A DNA stretch of 64,000 nt from an uncultured Sphaerochaeta sp. (GCF_963677075.1 NZ_OY781873.1:62001-126000); one strand, 5' to 3'; counted from the first letter of the stretch, positions 8,742 through 18,570 are shown. Notes: generated from the sequence alone by a model not told the origin. Program-made: numbers and translations.

Positions 8742-9218
8742 AGTATCAATTCCTGCGTTTATCGCAATGTGATCTGCTTACGCTCCAGTTTACACTTCGG
8801 GAAGTAATGAAATAAGCATTGGAGACAATTTCCCCTCGATCGGCTCCCTTTTGGTCTATAACCTTTGATACCAATTCCATTATACTTTTTACTGTTTACA
8901 TGCCTTAATGAAGCATAACATCAACATATAAGGGCTTTCCGGGCAACTGAAAAACAGGATGGGCTATACCCGTTTATGACTTGAATTATTAATCAAGAAA
9001 TGTGCTCCCTCCCTGCTTGAAGATTACATCAGTAATACAATCGAAAATGTATCCAATTAACTTTTTCTTTTTGAGCATCACCGAAATCTTGGTTTGCATC
9101 ATAGGAAAATCCATCTTTTTGTATACACCCACATCAGGTTGTATATCTTTACATGGAATAGATGTATAAATACACAAAGTAAGACCAAGAAGCACTTTTA
9201 AAGAAAGTTATGAAGGAC
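8742..9218. other. Intergenic region, no gene seen
   Basis: A 477-bp gap between convergent genes. The first ~32 bases (to 8773, GCGTTTATCGCAATG) are shared with the sequence after the truncated activator copy at 20160-20191, so the duplicated block included the 3' flank. The rest is AT-rich with short hydrophobic readings that look like chance; no clear terminator was found. Confidence 0.5.
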
Positions 9219-10370
9219 TTATCCATTCAAACCATCAAGAATAGTCTTGTCAAAAACTAATGAAGCAGCACCAATCAATGTGGTGTATGAAGAAAATGGT
9301 GGTGATATCCTTATCATTCTTCCTCGATTCTCCAACATTGAATTCACCGTGATTTCAAGCTTCTCAAGCAATTCGTTTCCCAATATCCCTGGGATGACTC
9401 CAGCCAAAATAAAATCCTCTATATCGAGAAAATATGCAACATTGAAAATTGCCGTAGAAACAACAGGAATAAGGAAATCAATGATCATTCCCCTCCTATC
9501 TGGGTCCAAATCCCCATCTTGCAGCAGATTGATGGAAAAATGCTTGTTGATGGCTTGGATGTTCACCCGCTGCTCAAGAGGGATTGTCTGCCCATTGAGC
9601 GGTTTCCCCAGATCTATGGGCTCAATCAGCATGTTACCGATTTCACCCGCTTTGAATCCTACGCCGGCCCACAATTCACCGTTGAGCATTATACCTGAGC
9701 CAAAGCCGCTCCCAAGGGTCAAATAGCAAAGGTTGCATCTCTTTTCTTCGAGTCTTCGGCTGAAAACTTCTCCTTTTGCTGCAAGATTCACATCATTCTC
9801 AATAAAAACTTGAGATTCGAATTGAGAGAAAAGCGGGGAGAACAATTTGTTAATCGGAACAGGTTGGCTAATCCCAAGTGAATAGAAACTGACGATCTCT
9901 TCCGTGACGGGGTTTATGTTCGAAGGAAAACCGATTCCAATCCCCAAGACCGGCGACGGGGCTCTCTTCAGTGTTTGTTGTATCTCTTTGCCCAGTGCAA
10001 TCTGTGACCGGGGATCCAAAAAGTCCTTGAATTCATGCTTATTGTAAGAAAGGATATTCCCCGACAAATCGATGATCCCGATTTCGACTATCTGTCCTTC
10101 CATGTTGATGGCCAATGCTGAGAATGCCGAAGAGTTGAATACAAGTTTTTTCCGCTTTCTACCCGGACCGGACATATTCGCATCAATCCCTTCTTCCATG
10201 AGTATGTTTCTTGACAAGAGATAATCGACACTCTTGCTGACAGTAGGGAAGCTCATATTCGTCAAGGAAACCAGTTCTGACCGTGCCAATTTCTCATGTT
10301 CCAGGAACAAGTCAAAGATCAGTTTTCGATTTTTTACTTTCAGATACTCCGGTATATAAGAAATTGTCAC
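9219..10370 (-). CDS. ROK-family transcriptional repressor (NagC/XylR type)
   Basis: A 383-residue ROK regulator with an N-terminal winged helix (about 20-75, ARSELVSLTNMSFPTVSKSV) and a C-terminal sugar-binding ROK domain. The latter includes FIENDVNLAAKGE and LTLGSGFGSGIMLNG. The start is taken as GTG 10370, with GGAG seven bases upstream; a TTG at 10433 would add 21 residues without a ribosome site. As last gene of the amino-sugar operon it is the likely repressor, relieved by an amino sugar or its phosphate. The classical ROK zinc cysteine cluster (CxCGxxGC) is missing, as in other divergent members. Confidence 0.85.
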   Translation of the reverse strand: MTISYIPEYLKVKNRKLIFDLFLEHEKLARSELVSLTNMSFPTVSKSVDYLLSRNILMEEGIDANMSGPGRKRKKLVFNSSAFSALAINMEGQIVEIGIIDLSGNILSYNKHEFKDFLDPRSQIALGKEIQQTLKRAPSPVLGIGIGFPSNINPVTEEIVSFYSLGISQPVPINKLFSPLFSQFESQVFIENDVNLAAKGEVFSRRLEEKRCNLCYLTLGSGFGSGIMLNGELWAGVGFKAGEIGNMLIEPIDLGKPLNGQTIPLEQRVNIQAINKHFSINLLQDGDLDPDRRGMIIDFLIPVVSTAIFNVAYFLDIEDFILAGVIPGILGNELLEKLEITVNSMLENRGRMIRISPPFSSYTTLIGAASLVFDKTILDGLNG

Positions 10371-10439
10371 AGCATGTCTCCAAGGTAAGTTTCTATCAAT
10401 GTTGAGTATACATCTCCCAACCTTTGAAGGCAAACATTC

Positions 10440-11378
10440 TTATATGGTCTCATTATGAAGTTTCAACGCCAATTCAATCGCTCCATCAATTGATTCCTTC
10501 TCAGTAAGGCAAATGTTTGTTTCAGGGAATTCTGTCAACACTAAATGCAGAAATCGTTTCTTCAATACATCGGAAAGGAGCAAAGTACTTCCCCACAACC
10601 CCAAATTGAAGGTCTGCTGCTCCTTGGTGGGATACAATTCCAGAGCCAAGTCCCGTACGATCCCAAAAATATGGGCCGCAGCACATTCAAGTATCGAAAC
10701 TGCCTCGGCATCGCCCAGAAGCACCGCATCGTTCACCGTTTTCCCCAAAGCAGGGGTAAACCAAGGTTGCATGCCCATCCTATGGGCCAAGGCATTGAGA
10801 TCCTCCCTGGAATTCACATCGAGTTCTTGCCTTAGAAGGCCGACCAAGGGCGATTCCCCAACCGCCCCATCAAAAAAGCGGCCAAGATGGCGCAGAGCCC
10901 TGCGGCTGATCCACGAACCGCTACCCTCGTCTCCTAGGATGGTGAACAACCATCCGCCGCAACGAGCAGTTTCCCCCTTGCTGTTGCACCCGTAGGCGAT
11001 GGACCCCGTTCCTGAGATTATCAGGATCCCTTGCCCACCGGTAACCGTATAATGAGCCAATTCCGCATCATTCATAATCCTCATTGGGCAGCATAGTCCA
11101 GGCAGCCCCTCATAGGCGGATTGAAGCTTGGCCTTGTCCTCTTGGCTGTCGACACCGGTACTCCCGCACACAAGTGCCTTCACATCCTTGCGTGAACCAC
11201 CAAAAGTAGCCAACAGGTTATCGATGTTTTCATTGATCCTGCCAAGCATCTCCTCATGTGTCATGTAATAATGATTTGCGGGAACCCCAACGAAAGATCC
11301 CATGACATTCCCTTCCAAATCAGCTGCTTTCAGTCTGTAGTGGGTTCCCCCGCTGTCAATTCCAATTACAAATTGCAT
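10440..11378 (-). CDS. BadF/BadG-type ATPase, probable glucosamine or N-acetylglucosamine kinase
   Basis: An ASKHA-fold kinase of 312 residues from ATG 11378. A GTG at 11390 is also in frame, but MQFVIGIDSGGT is the usual N-terminus. Phosphate-1 loop GIDSGGTHYRLKAAD, phosphate-2 ISGTGSIAYG and the conserved GDEGSGSWISRRAL are visible. This branch includes the glucosamine-specific kinase of vibrios and mammalian NAGK, not the anaerobic benzoyl-CoA enzymes. Gene order with an intracellular GH9 and a SIS protein matches the chitosan-oligosaccharide arrangement I recall from Vibrio, so phosphorylation of free glucosamine is the best guess. Two bases separate the upstream stop from the GTG. Confidence 0.8.
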   Translation of the reverse strand: MQFVIGIDSGGTHYRLKAADLEGNVMGSFVGVPANHYYMTHEEMLGRINENIDNLLATFGGSRKDVKALVCGSTGVDSQEDKAKLQSAYEGLPGLCCPMRIMNDAELAHYTVTGGQGILIISGTGSIAYGCNSKGETARCGGWLFTILGDEGSGSWISRRALRHLGRFFDGAVGESPLVGLLRQELDVNSREDLNALAHRMGMQPWFTPALGKTVNDAVLLGDAEAVSILECAAAHIFGIVRDLALELYPTKEQQTFNLGLWGSTLLLSDVLKKRFLHLVLTEFPETNICLTEKESIDGAIELALKLHNETI

Positions 11379-11392
11379 CGTTTCCGCCACCG

Positions 11393-12454
11393 TTAGTTTT
11401 TGGATTTCACGCCGAGCAAATCGTCCAGTTCCCTGAACCTTTTGGACCCTTGCCCTTGTACGCCCAATGCAATGGGAATCTGATAACTAAGGACCTGCAT
11501 AGGGATGATGTACTCGAACGGTGTGGTGTACCATTCCCCGCTTGTTTTCAAGACGAGATCCTTCTCATCGGCAGAGGCTTCGGAGCCGAATGCAAACACG
11601 GGAGCCTTGAGGCTTCTATGGTACCCCACCAAACGTTGCATCCTCAGGTAATCTGGGTCATCCACTGGAGGAAGAAAATACATACCGCCGACATCCTGCT
11701 TCAAGGAACAGGTGGGGCCATGCAGGTATTCCTCGAATTCGAATCCGAAGGCCGGAATCAGCAATGTTTCAAGAATCTTCAGAGCACCTTCCTGGGCAGC
11801 GGCGAAACCACATTCTTTCCCAACCACATACACGTTTCCCAATTCCTTCATACAATCCTTGTTACGCTCAACCCACTGCAAGGAACTCCTGATGTTTTGT
11901 GGAAGCATTCTTCCTGTCGCAATCAATTCCTGTATGAAGGAATCATAAGTCGGTTCTGAGATGCGTCCGGTAGCCAATGCTCCTTCGAGGGCCATGAGAT
12001 AGAGCGCAAGGATGGTAATCGTATATCCTTTGGTTTTCGGCCCGACCGTCTCCTCTCCGCACGGAATCGCAATGTAATGATCACAAAGCCGGTTTATCTT
12101 GCTTTCAGGGTTTCCTGTCATCGCTAGCGATGATACAGCACCGCATCTTTCTATTGCTGCAATGGTATTTGTTGATGCCCCCCCTTGACTGATGAATACA
12201 ACAAGAGGATTCATTCCCGGGAACTTGTGTGCCCGAGAGGATTCGACAATCGTGACCGAAATTCCAAGCATACGCTCCATGAAGGGAGCGGCTGCCGCTG
12301 TTGCATTCTTGCTGGTACCGCTTGCGACCAGGTAGATTCGATCACACTGCACCTTGCGTAAAACATGGGTGAACGTATTACAAAAATTCGCCCTATCACG
12401 TATAACCTGCGGAAACAGTGCAATCTGTTCGTTGATATAATCCATCATATCCAT
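11393..12454 (-). CDS. SIS-domain sugar isomerase/deaminase (GlmS-isomerase-like, AgaS/FrlB type)
   Basis: A 353-residue protein with two SIS domains (about 25-155 and 200-330). The first has YLVASGTSKNATAAAA and FISQGGASTNTI, the phosphosugar-binding serines; the second has YVVGKECGFAAAQEGALKILE. It resembles the isomerase half of GlmS without the glutaminase half, as in AgaS and FrlB, which deaminate aminosugar phosphates. Downstream of a glucosamine kinase this would convert glucosamine 6-phosphate to fructose 6-phosphate plus ammonia (inferred). Start ATG 12454 follows GGGAGGGTC. It sits between the GH9 and kinase genes in one operon. Confidence 0.8.
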   Translation of the reverse strand: MDMMDYINEQIALFPQVIRDRANFCNTFTHVLRKVQCDRIYLVASGTSKNATAAAAPFMERMLGISVTIVESSRAHKFPGMNPLVVFISQGGASTNTIAAIERCGAVSSLAMTGNPESKINRLCDHYIAIPCGEETVGPKTKGYTITILALYLMALEGALATGRISEPTYDSFIQELIATGRMLPQNIRSSLQWVERNKDCMKELGNVYVVGKECGFAAAQEGALKILETLLIPAFGFEFEEYLHGPTCSLKQDVGGMYFLPPVDDPDYLRMQRLVGYHRSLKAPVFAFGSEASADEKDLVLKTSGEWYTTPFEYIIPMQVLSYQIPIALGVQGQGSKRFRELDDLLGVKSKN

Positions 12455-12479
12455 TGTGTAGACCCTCCCTGGTTCTTTC

Positions 12480-14222
12480 CTATTCCTGCCTCAGTCCCAT
12501 CGCATACAAGAACCAACTGACATGGGGAATCCATTGCTCAGCCCATCGCCAATTGTCATCGACCTCATCTGTAGGAGTCGATACATAGGCTATGCCCTCC
12601 TCATCATGCAATCCGCTTGTGATTCCATTCACAATACCGCCGGGACAATTCATGAAATCGTATCGCTTCTTGAAAAAATACTGGATGTTGTTCCGTCCGT
12701 ATCCTTCAATCATGCAACTGTCGAACGGGTTCAATCCCATTATCCAGTCCAATGTGTCCTGCGCGAGTTTTTGGCATCTCTGCACAAGCTTGTCATCCTG
12801 AGAGACCTCACTGAGTTCCTTTGCAGCAGACGCGAGAGAGGCAATTCGTGCGTTATCGCCTTGCCACCACGGAGAGACTGTCGTCTCATGCGGGAAGAAG
12901 AATTTTGCGACCATAGTCCCATTCACTTCTTGTTCAAATCGGGGGTACCCGAAGGGATTCGGCAACGAGTCTGTAATCTCGATTTTCCAACGCATAATTT
13001 CTTCTGCATATCCGACTGCCTCACTTCTTCTTTCTTGATCCGGTTCGATTTCAGCATAGTGAAGCAGGGCAATTACTGGCAGGCCTTCATCGGAAGCATG
13101 GAAGTAGGGTTCTCCCTCAACAACCTCAAGCCTTCTCAGACCTTCACCGACAGGCACTGTTCGTGCATACATGCGTTGTGCCATCTCCCTGGCGGAACCA
13201 AGAAATGTATACTCCTCGGTTGTCTTGTACAATTCAATTGCTGCAAGAAGCGCGCAATACTCATCAACGAGATTCCATTTCCCGTCATTGGTATATTTCT
13301 CGTTGTTTTTGATGAGATGGAACCATGCCTTGGCAGCGCATCGGATATAATCTTCCTGCCGATATTCACGTGACGGGTAATAATGCCTCGATGCAATCGC
13401 CAAAGCGGCTATTGCCGAACCACCGCCGCTGCGGAAACTGGTTTCATAGAATTCATCAGTGACCGTTTCGTCCTTTGCAGTGGCTGCCTCCTCACTGAAC
13501 TGGCTGCTGCTACCATGGTACTCAAAGCCAATGAATCGCGTCCCCTGTACTGCATCCAAAGCCCCGCTGCGGTTGATGGACCGGAAGAACGTCCCCGAGG
13601 GGGCTTGCATCCGCACCAGGAAATCAGCACCCCAAAAGCCTTCATCCAACAAACGCCTTCTGATCATGGTATAAAACTCATTCCCATTCGATCCAAGGTT
13701 CTCATAGGTCCTGAAAAATGCATATGCTGAAAAAGGCATCTGCTGTGGATTGTAGTACGTACTGTGGGACAGATGCGAGAAATGAATGCCATAATCCCCG
13801 GTTGCATCGTACCAGCCCCCATGGGCATCCACTGTACCTTCTCTGCCTCCTTTGAACGGCAGGTTGCGATCCTCATGCAACCATTCACCGCTGGAACGTT
13901 GGGCCTTGAAATAGTATGCGGTTGCATTGATCATTCTCATCGTCAATAGGAATGAATCTATTGCAAATGATTCCGATACGACATGCCCGACCCTGATCCT
14001 ATACTTACCTTCGGTGGCAAAATCTGAGAATTCTCCCAGGTAATATTCACCTGTTTCCCACCGGGCAACTGCACCGATATGCCGCAAGTCGCCCATGAAC
14101 GCCACCTTGTCATTCTCATCAACCAATGTAAAATGTGATGGCGTTTCCACTTTCTCGCATGCTATCAAAACCTTCTTGTATCCTGAAACAGAATACCCAA
14201 GGTGATTCACCAAAATTTTCAT
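12480..14222 (-). CDS. Glycoside hydrolase family 9 enzyme, cytoplasmic (probable exo-beta-glucosaminidase or related)
   Basis: A 580-residue enzyme with an N-terminal Ig-like CelD_N domain (about 1-85, starting MKILVNHLGYSVSGYKKVLI) and an (alpha/alpha)6 GH9 catalytic domain. The catalytic aspartate motif is GGWYDATGDYGIH. The C-terminal acid is probably in NWRWAEQWIPHVSWF. There is no signal peptide, so it acts on imported oligosaccharides. The closest architecture I recall is the intracellular GH9 exo-glucosaminidase of vibrio chitin loci rather than secreted cellulases. It follows the ABC permeases by 15 bp. Cellodextrin hydrolysis is a real alternative that only assay would exclude. Confidence 0.85.
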   Translation of the reverse strand: MKILVNHLGYSVSGYKKVLIACEKVETPSHFTLVDENDKVAFMGDLRHIGAVARWETGEYYLGEFSDFATEGKYRIRVGHVVSESFAIDSFLLTMRMINATAYYFKAQRSSGEWLHEDRNLPFKGGREGTVDAHGGWYDATGDYGIHFSHLSHSTYYNPQQMPFSAYAFFRTYENLGSNGNEFYTMIRRRLLDEGFWGADFLVRMQAPSGTFFRSINRSGALDAVQGTRFIGFEYHGSSSQFSEEAATAKDETVTDEFYETSFRSGGGSAIAALAIASRHYYPSREYRQEDYIRCAAKAWFHLIKNNEKYTNDGKWNLVDEYCALLAAIELYKTTEEYTFLGSAREMAQRMYARTVPVGEGLRRLEVVEGEPYFHASDEGLPVIALLHYAEIEPDQERRSEAVGYAEEIMRWKIEITDSLPNPFGYPRFEQEVNGTMVAKFFFPHETTVSPWWQGDNARIASLASAAKELSEVSQDDKLVQRCQKLAQDTLDWIMGLNPFDSCMIEGYGRNNIQYFFKKRYDFMNCPGGIVNGITSGLHDEEGIAYVSTPTDEVDDNWRWAEQWIPHVSWFLYAMGLRQE

Positions 14223-14237
14223 ACGTTCCTCCTAAAC

Positions 14238-15110
14238 TCAACCCTTGACGGCGCCGGCAGTCAACCCTGACACCACTTGTTCCTGTGCAACCATGTACAG
14301 ACCCATCGGAGGCAGTATGGTCACCAGAATGGCTGCCATCATCGCCCCATAATCAGTCCCGAACATATTGCTCACCATTGAAAGAATCACGCAAACAGGC
14401 TTTTGTGTCTGCTTGGCAATATAGACAAGAGAAGTGAACAAATCATTATAGCTCCATAGGAATACCATAACTGCGATTGTGGCAATCATGGACCTGGTGA
14501 GCGGTATTGCAATGCTTATGAATATTCTTGGAATGGAAGCCCCGTCAATTATTGCGGCCTCGTCCAGCTCATTGGGTAGACTGCTCATGAACCCCGTCAT
14601 CATGATTATGGAGAAACAGAGGTTTCCTGCAGTCTGGGGAATAATCGCTGCAAAATAGCTGCCCTTTACAAACGGGATATAGCTCAACGTCACAAAATTC
14701 GGGATAACCGTAGCAAAGCTTGGTACCAGCAGGCCTGCGGTGAGCAGCCCGAGTACATATACAGTCGCCTTCATCCTGAATCTGCCCAAAGCGAAAGCCG
14801 CCATTGAGGCTATCGCAACGACCAATATCACAACCGATCCCGAAATTATGAAACTGTTGCCGAGGGATCTCAATAGATTCACATCTGGATATTGGGTAAT
14901 GCTGAGGTAATTCTTGAAATCCAACCCTGAGGGAAGTGCAAGACTGTTTCTGAGTATTTCACCAGAAGATTTGAATGAATTTACAACCACCCAAACCAAA
15001 GGGACTATGGTTGAAAAAGCCCAGATGACAAGAACAGCATACCCGAGAATCAAGAATATCAGTTTCCTGCTTCGAAACAAGGACTGTTTACTTCCCAGTG
15101 AATTTATCAT
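14238..15110 (-). CDS. CUT1 ABC sugar transporter permease (MalG type)
   Basis: A 290-residue inner-membrane permease with six hydrophobic segments and the cytoplasmic EAA loop EAAIIDGASIPRIFISIAIP, which docks to the ATPase. The start is ATG 15110, with AAGGAGAGC upstream and an ATGA overlap with the partner permease; a longer reading to 15173 would run inside that gene. The C-terminus GLTAGAVKG is typical of MalG-type subunits. It pairs with 15107-15976 and the binding protein 16044-17297. No ATPase gene is present in the operon, so a shared MsmK/UgpC-type ATPase elsewhere is presumed. Confidence 0.9.
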   Translation of the reverse strand: MINSLGSKQSLFRSRKLIFLILGYAVLVIWAFSTIVPLVWVVVNSFKSSGEILRNSLALPSGLDFKNYLSITQYPDVNLLRSLGNSFIISGSVVILVVAIASMAAFALGRFRMKATVYVLGLLTAGLLVPSFATVIPNFVTLSYIPFVKGSYFAAIIPQTAGNLCFSIIMMTGFMSSLPNELDEAAIIDGASIPRIFISIAIPLTRSMIATIAVMVFLWSYNDLFTSLVYIAKQTQKPVCVILSMVSNMFGTDYGAMMAAILVTILPPMGLYMVAQEQVVSGLTAGAVKG

Positions 15111-15976
15111 TGATAGCTCTCCTTCTGCTCCAGGAACTTTCGCAAGATCATAGTCAGACCGACACCGATGCAAATCATGAGGATGGCCAACGCACTTGCG
15201 TATCCACCGTTGTAGCGTCGGAAAGCCGTGTCATACATATACGTGCTCAACAACTCGCTTGAGTTAAGAGGTCCGCCCCCAGTTATCACATACACCAAGT
15301 CAAAAACCTTGAAACAACCCGAGATAACGAGGATCACGACGGACGTAATGACATCCCGCAGCATTGGTAGTGTTATATAAATCGCTTTCTGAAAAGCTGT
15401 TATACCATCCATTTGTGCTGATTCATAAATTTCCTGTGGGATTTTAGACATTCCGGTCAAATATATGACAAAATAAAAGCCGACATACTGCCACATGATC
15501 GGAATGGTCACCAGAAAAATGGATGTCCTGGCATTTATCCATACTCGGTTCTCTTTTCCAAAGAGCCCGAAAAACAGGTTGAGCAGGCCATATTCATACC
15601 CGTATATCAGCTTGAACATCAACCCGATGGCGGTTGCAGAAATCAAAACCGGAAAGAAGTACACCGTCCTGAAAAACTTGAATAGCTTCTTCAATTCCGT
15701 AACCATGATTGCAAGGACCAAAGACAGTCCTACCTGGAACAAGAAAACCCCCACCATCATGATAAGCGTATTCCGGATTGACACCAGGACAACTGGGTCG
15801 TTAATCATTCGGCTGTAATTTGCCAGTCCTGTCCAGGTCTGTTTCGGCGAAAAGTTCTTCCAGCTGGTGAAGCTGTAGAAAACCGTTCTGAATAATGGAT
15901 ATATCAGAAAGACAACAATCAACACAGCTGCAGGCACAAGAAACGTAACATAATGCCTTTTGCTTCTGAACACCAT
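15107..15976 (-). CDS. CUT1 ABC sugar transporter permease (MalF type)
   Basis: A 289-residue permease with six membrane segments and EAA loop ESAQMDGITAFQKAIYITLP. ATG 15976 is chosen over the GTG two codons upstream because GGGAGG lies at proper distance only from the ATG. It is the first permease gene after the binding-protein gene, separated by a perfect hairpin (16003-16034). It is translationally coupled to the MalG-type gene. Likely substrate is an aminosugar oligosaccharide, from operon context. Confidence 0.9.
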   Translation of the reverse strand: MVFRSKRHYVTFLVPAAVLIVVFLIYPLFRTVFYSFTSWKNFSPKQTWTGLANYSRMINDPVVLVSIRNTLIMMVGVFLFQVGLSLVLAIMVTELKKLFKFFRTVYFFPVLISATAIGLMFKLIYGYEYGLLNLFFGLFGKENRVWINARTSIFLVTIPIMWQYVGFYFVIYLTGMSKIPQEIYESAQMDGITAFQKAIYITLPMLRDVITSVVILVISGCFKVFDLVYVITGGGPLNSSELLSTYMYDTAFRRYNGGYASALAILMICIGVGLTMILRKFLEQKESYQ

Positions 15977-16002
15977 TTTCACCTCCCCTTCTCATCATCA
16001 AT

Positions 16003-16034
16003 TCTCCATTGGAAGGATACCCTTCCAATGGAGA
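16003..16034 (-). promoter_or_regulatory. Perfect inverted repeat after the binding-protein gene
   Basis: Arms 16003-16016 (TCTCCATTGGAAGG) and 16021-16034 (CCTTCCAATGGAGA), 14 bp perfect, four-base loop, nine bases after the stop of the binding-protein gene. No U-run follows. It probably protects the upstream message or partially terminates, keeping the binding protein in excess of permeases. Confidence 0.8.
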
Positions 16035-16043
16035 TCCTTACTT

Positions 16044-17297
16044 TTAGAAATTCAAGGCCCTGGCTTCCCTCAGCAATTGCAGAGGAGTTTTTGCACCTTC
16101 ACAGATGTACTGGATCCCAGGCTCGACCAACGTAAGCCAAGCCTCCCTGACAACCTGACTGTCTGCTGCAGGAACCGCTTTGGTAGCAGTATTCAACATT
16201 GCAACGGCACTGGCCTCAAGATTGCTCGCTCCTTCAGGCACGCTGCAGGTGACGGCAGGACTTCCTCCGATGGCAATGAACCTGGTCATTGTCTCGGGAC
16301 TTGTCATGTACTTCAGGAAATCCAATGCAACCCCGTCGCGCTTGGCGGCAGCCTTGCTCATGTACCAACCACTGCCGAAACCTGAGAGAACATTATCAGA
16401 TCCTCCCTTACCGCCCGGCAGGCTGGGCATTGTGATGATTCTCATATCCTTATTGTCCTTCAAGCCGTTGACCATCCAGGAGCCATTGATCATCATCGCT
16501 GCTTTCTGGTCCTTGAAAAGAACACGGATGTCATCTTCAGTCATTGAAAGGGTATCCGGAGGGAATGCTCCCCTATCATACAGATCCTTGATTGCCGCCA
16601 AAGAAGGAGCCCAGGAATCCCCGAAGAAGTCTTTCTGACCTTCAGCCCCTACTTGTGCCAAAATCATCTGTTCCATCAGATAGCTTGGCTTTGCCATAGA
16701 GGTTGCGAACGCCGAGATGCCGTTCTTCTTGAACACATCAATACTGGCAATGATGTTCGCCCAGCTGGTGGGCTCTTGAAGGCCAAACTTATCAAACAAG
16801 GCCTTATTGTAGAACAGCCCTTCATAGTACCCGATGTATGGAAGACAATACTGGTTCCCCCCAATGTTGCCAAAAGCCATGGCAGAGGGCTTCAGATTTG
16901 ATGACCAAGCCTTGTCATCTGCCATGAAGGACGTAAAATCTACGAACAAATCCGAATCGATTGCCATCTGGCCATCTGCGCCATTGAAAAACAGCATGAG
17001 ATCAGGCGGAGTCTTCGCTGCGATATCCGACTGGATCTTTGTTCTCAGCAGATCATTGGCTCCAGAAGTCGGTTGGCTCTCGTCAATAATTGTCACACCA
17101 GGATGCTGCTGCATGTAATCTGCAACTAAAGCCTTCCAGACTGGAGCCCATTGGTCAGACCCCGTGAAAAAAGTAACGACACGCAACTCACTTTTTCCTG
17201 AACCAGCTGTTGCCTTAGCCGATTCATTTCCGCCCTGGGCAAATACCATACCCATAGCAAGAACAACCACCAACAAACACATGGTAATTTTTCTCAT
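16044..17297 (-). CDS. ABC sugar-binding protein (family 1, extracytoplasmic)
   Basis: A 417-residue solute-binding protein with signal peptide (MRKITMCLLVVVLAMGMVFA, then QGGNES). The mature fold begins ELRVVTFFTGSDQWAPVWKAL, as in MalE/UgpB-type proteins, and later has the conserved INGSWMVNGLK and GSGWYMSKAA stretches. ATG 17297 has GGAGGTGGAAC upstream; the in-frame ATG at 17321 would bury the signal peptide. It should deliver an oligosaccharide to the permeases downstream. A perfect dyad at 17320-17336 lies directly upstream and may be a regulator site or a separate promoter element. Confidence 0.9.
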   Translation of the reverse strand: MRKITMCLLVVVLAMGMVFAQGGNESAKATAGSGKSELRVVTFFTGSDQWAPVWKALVADYMQQHPGVTIIDESQPTSGANDLLRTKIQSDIAAKTPPDLMLFFNGADGQMAIDSDLFVDFTSFMADDKAWSSNLKPSAMAFGNIGGNQYCLPYIGYYEGLFYNKALFDKFGLQEPTSWANIIASIDVFKKNGISAFATSMAKPSYLMEQMILAQVGAEGQKDFFGDSWAPSLAAIKDLYDRGAFPPDTLSMTEDDIRVLFKDQKAAMMINGSWMVNGLKDNKDMRIITMPSLPGGKGGSDNVLSGFGSGWYMSKAAAKRDGVALDFLKYMTSPETMTRFIAIGGSPAVTCSVPEGASNLEASAVAMLNTATKAVPAADSQVVREAWLTLVEPGIQYICEGAKTPLQLLREARALNF

Positions 17298-17319
17298 GTT
17301 CCACCTCCAAAAATATTTC

Positions 17320-17336
17320 ATTACTAAACTAGTAAT
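17320..17336. promoter_or_regulatory. Perfect dyad upstream of the binding-protein gene (candidate ROK operator)
   Basis: ATTACTA-AAC-TAGTAAT has seven-base arms in perfect symmetry around three bases. It lies in the 48-bp gap between the MFS gene and the binding-protein gene. A related AT-rich element with TTAGTAAA halves occurs before the MFS gene (18571-18595). ROK repressors bind AT-rich dyads, so the operon's own ROK protein is a candidate. Confidence 0.4.
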
Positions 17337-17345
17337 TTCTTAAAA

Positions 17346-18542
17346 TCATTGAACTGACATACCGAAAGTTTTCTTATTCTTACTCCACAGCAGGAACATC
17401 GATGTCGCGACGAACACAAGAACCGAACTGTACAGCATGATGGTATCAGCACCGAAGAGCTCACTTGCAATTCCCCCAACATAGCCAAAAACAACCTTCG
17501 ATCCTACTATTCCAATCATTGCATTCATCGTCTGCCCGATTGCACGCATTTCCCTGGGCACCGTTTTGCCAATGAAGGTGATGAGCGAATAGCTGAACCC
17601 CGTGTACCCGATACCATGGAGTGCATTAACAGCAATCGCCATGTTCGGATCCTGAATCTCATATAACAGGAACCATCGTAGCGCGGTGGACATCCCGGCG
17701 ATCATGAGCACACCTCTTAACCCAATCTTGTCCACCATGCGCTTGATAACCAGAAGCACTGGTATTTCCGTGACGGCACAGATGAACATCATCAGGCCGA
17801 TCTTTGCACTGTCTCCGCCTATGGACAGGAAATAGATGGGATAGAAATTGTAGAAGAAGTTCATCCCCAAGGAGAATGAAAGATTGAATGCAATCAATAC
17901 AAGCAGGGGCCGATTCGAGAGAAGCTGCTTGAAGGAATTTCTTCCACCCCGCTTCCCATAACCATGGATTGTGGGCATCCTCAAGGTAAAAAAGAAACTC
18001 ACAATCATGCAGATTGCTACTATATAAAATAGTTTCCGATACTCGTCTGCCAGGAAAAAACCTATGGACAGTACGGTTAAGCAATACCCTACAGTCCCTC
18101 CCATCCTGATATGACCATAATCATGGTTTGAGCCTTCCAGCAATTCCAGAGTGAAATTATCCAAGAGCGGGATTACAGGATTGAAAAAGAGGGAGAACAA
18201 GGCTATCACAGCCATGAGAAATGCAAACGATTCGTTGAGATAGAATGCCAGGGACAGTGCAGCAATCATAATCAGCAAGAAACTGAGAACATGATTTTTT
18301 GAACTGGATTTGTCACTGACTATGCCCCAGAAGATTTGACCAACTAGTATAAAAATTGTGGAAACAGAAATGATCAAACCTATTCTTGATTGTGACAGCC
18401 CGATTGAGTTCAGATACAAATTCAGATAGGTGTTATAAATAGATTGTCCTGAATAATAGAAGACATACACGGCAAACAGGTAGAAGGGAAATCGATCCAC
18501 CATCACTGAATTATCCATTACATCGGTATGTACTCGCCCCAT
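17346..18542 (-). CDS. MFS transporter (LacY/nucleoside-symporter-like, 12 helices)
   Basis: A 398-residue major-facilitator protein. Twelve hydrophobic stretches can be followed. The charged loops after helix 2 (FWGIVSDKSSSKNH) and in the second half (VIKRMVDKIGLRGVLM) fit the family's repeat. Start ATG 18542 is preceded by AAGGGGAAT. It is the first gene of the amino-sugar operon, so it may import or export a mono- or disaccharide alongside the ABC system, for example releasing surplus sugar. The substrate is not deducible. Confidence 0.85.
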   Translation of the reverse strand: MGRVHTDVMDNSVMVDRFPFYLFAVYVFYYSGQSIYNTYLNLYLNSIGLSQSRIGLIISVSTIFILVGQIFWGIVSDKSSSKNHVLSFLLIMIAALSLAFYLNESFAFLMAVIALFSLFFNPVIPLLDNFTLELLEGSNHDYGHIRMGGTVGYCLTVLSIGFFLADEYRKLFYIVAICMIVSFFFTLRMPTIHGYGKRGGRNSFKQLLSNRPLLVLIAFNLSFSLGMNFFYNFYPIYFLSIGGDSAKIGLMMFICAVTEIPVLLVIKRMVDKIGLRGVLMIAGMSTALRWFLLYEIQDPNMAIAVNALHGIGYTGFSYSLITFIGKTVPREMRAIGQTMNAMIGIVGSKVVFGYVGGIASELFGADTIMLYSSVLVFVATSMFLLWSKNKKTFGMSVQ

Positions 18543-18570
18543 AGATTCCCCTTACAAGACCAAACTCAAT

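Noticed and set aside
12522..13373. 283-codon plus-strand frame opposite the GH9 gene
   Set aside because: Antisense reading with random composition; GH9 motifs are clear on the other strand.
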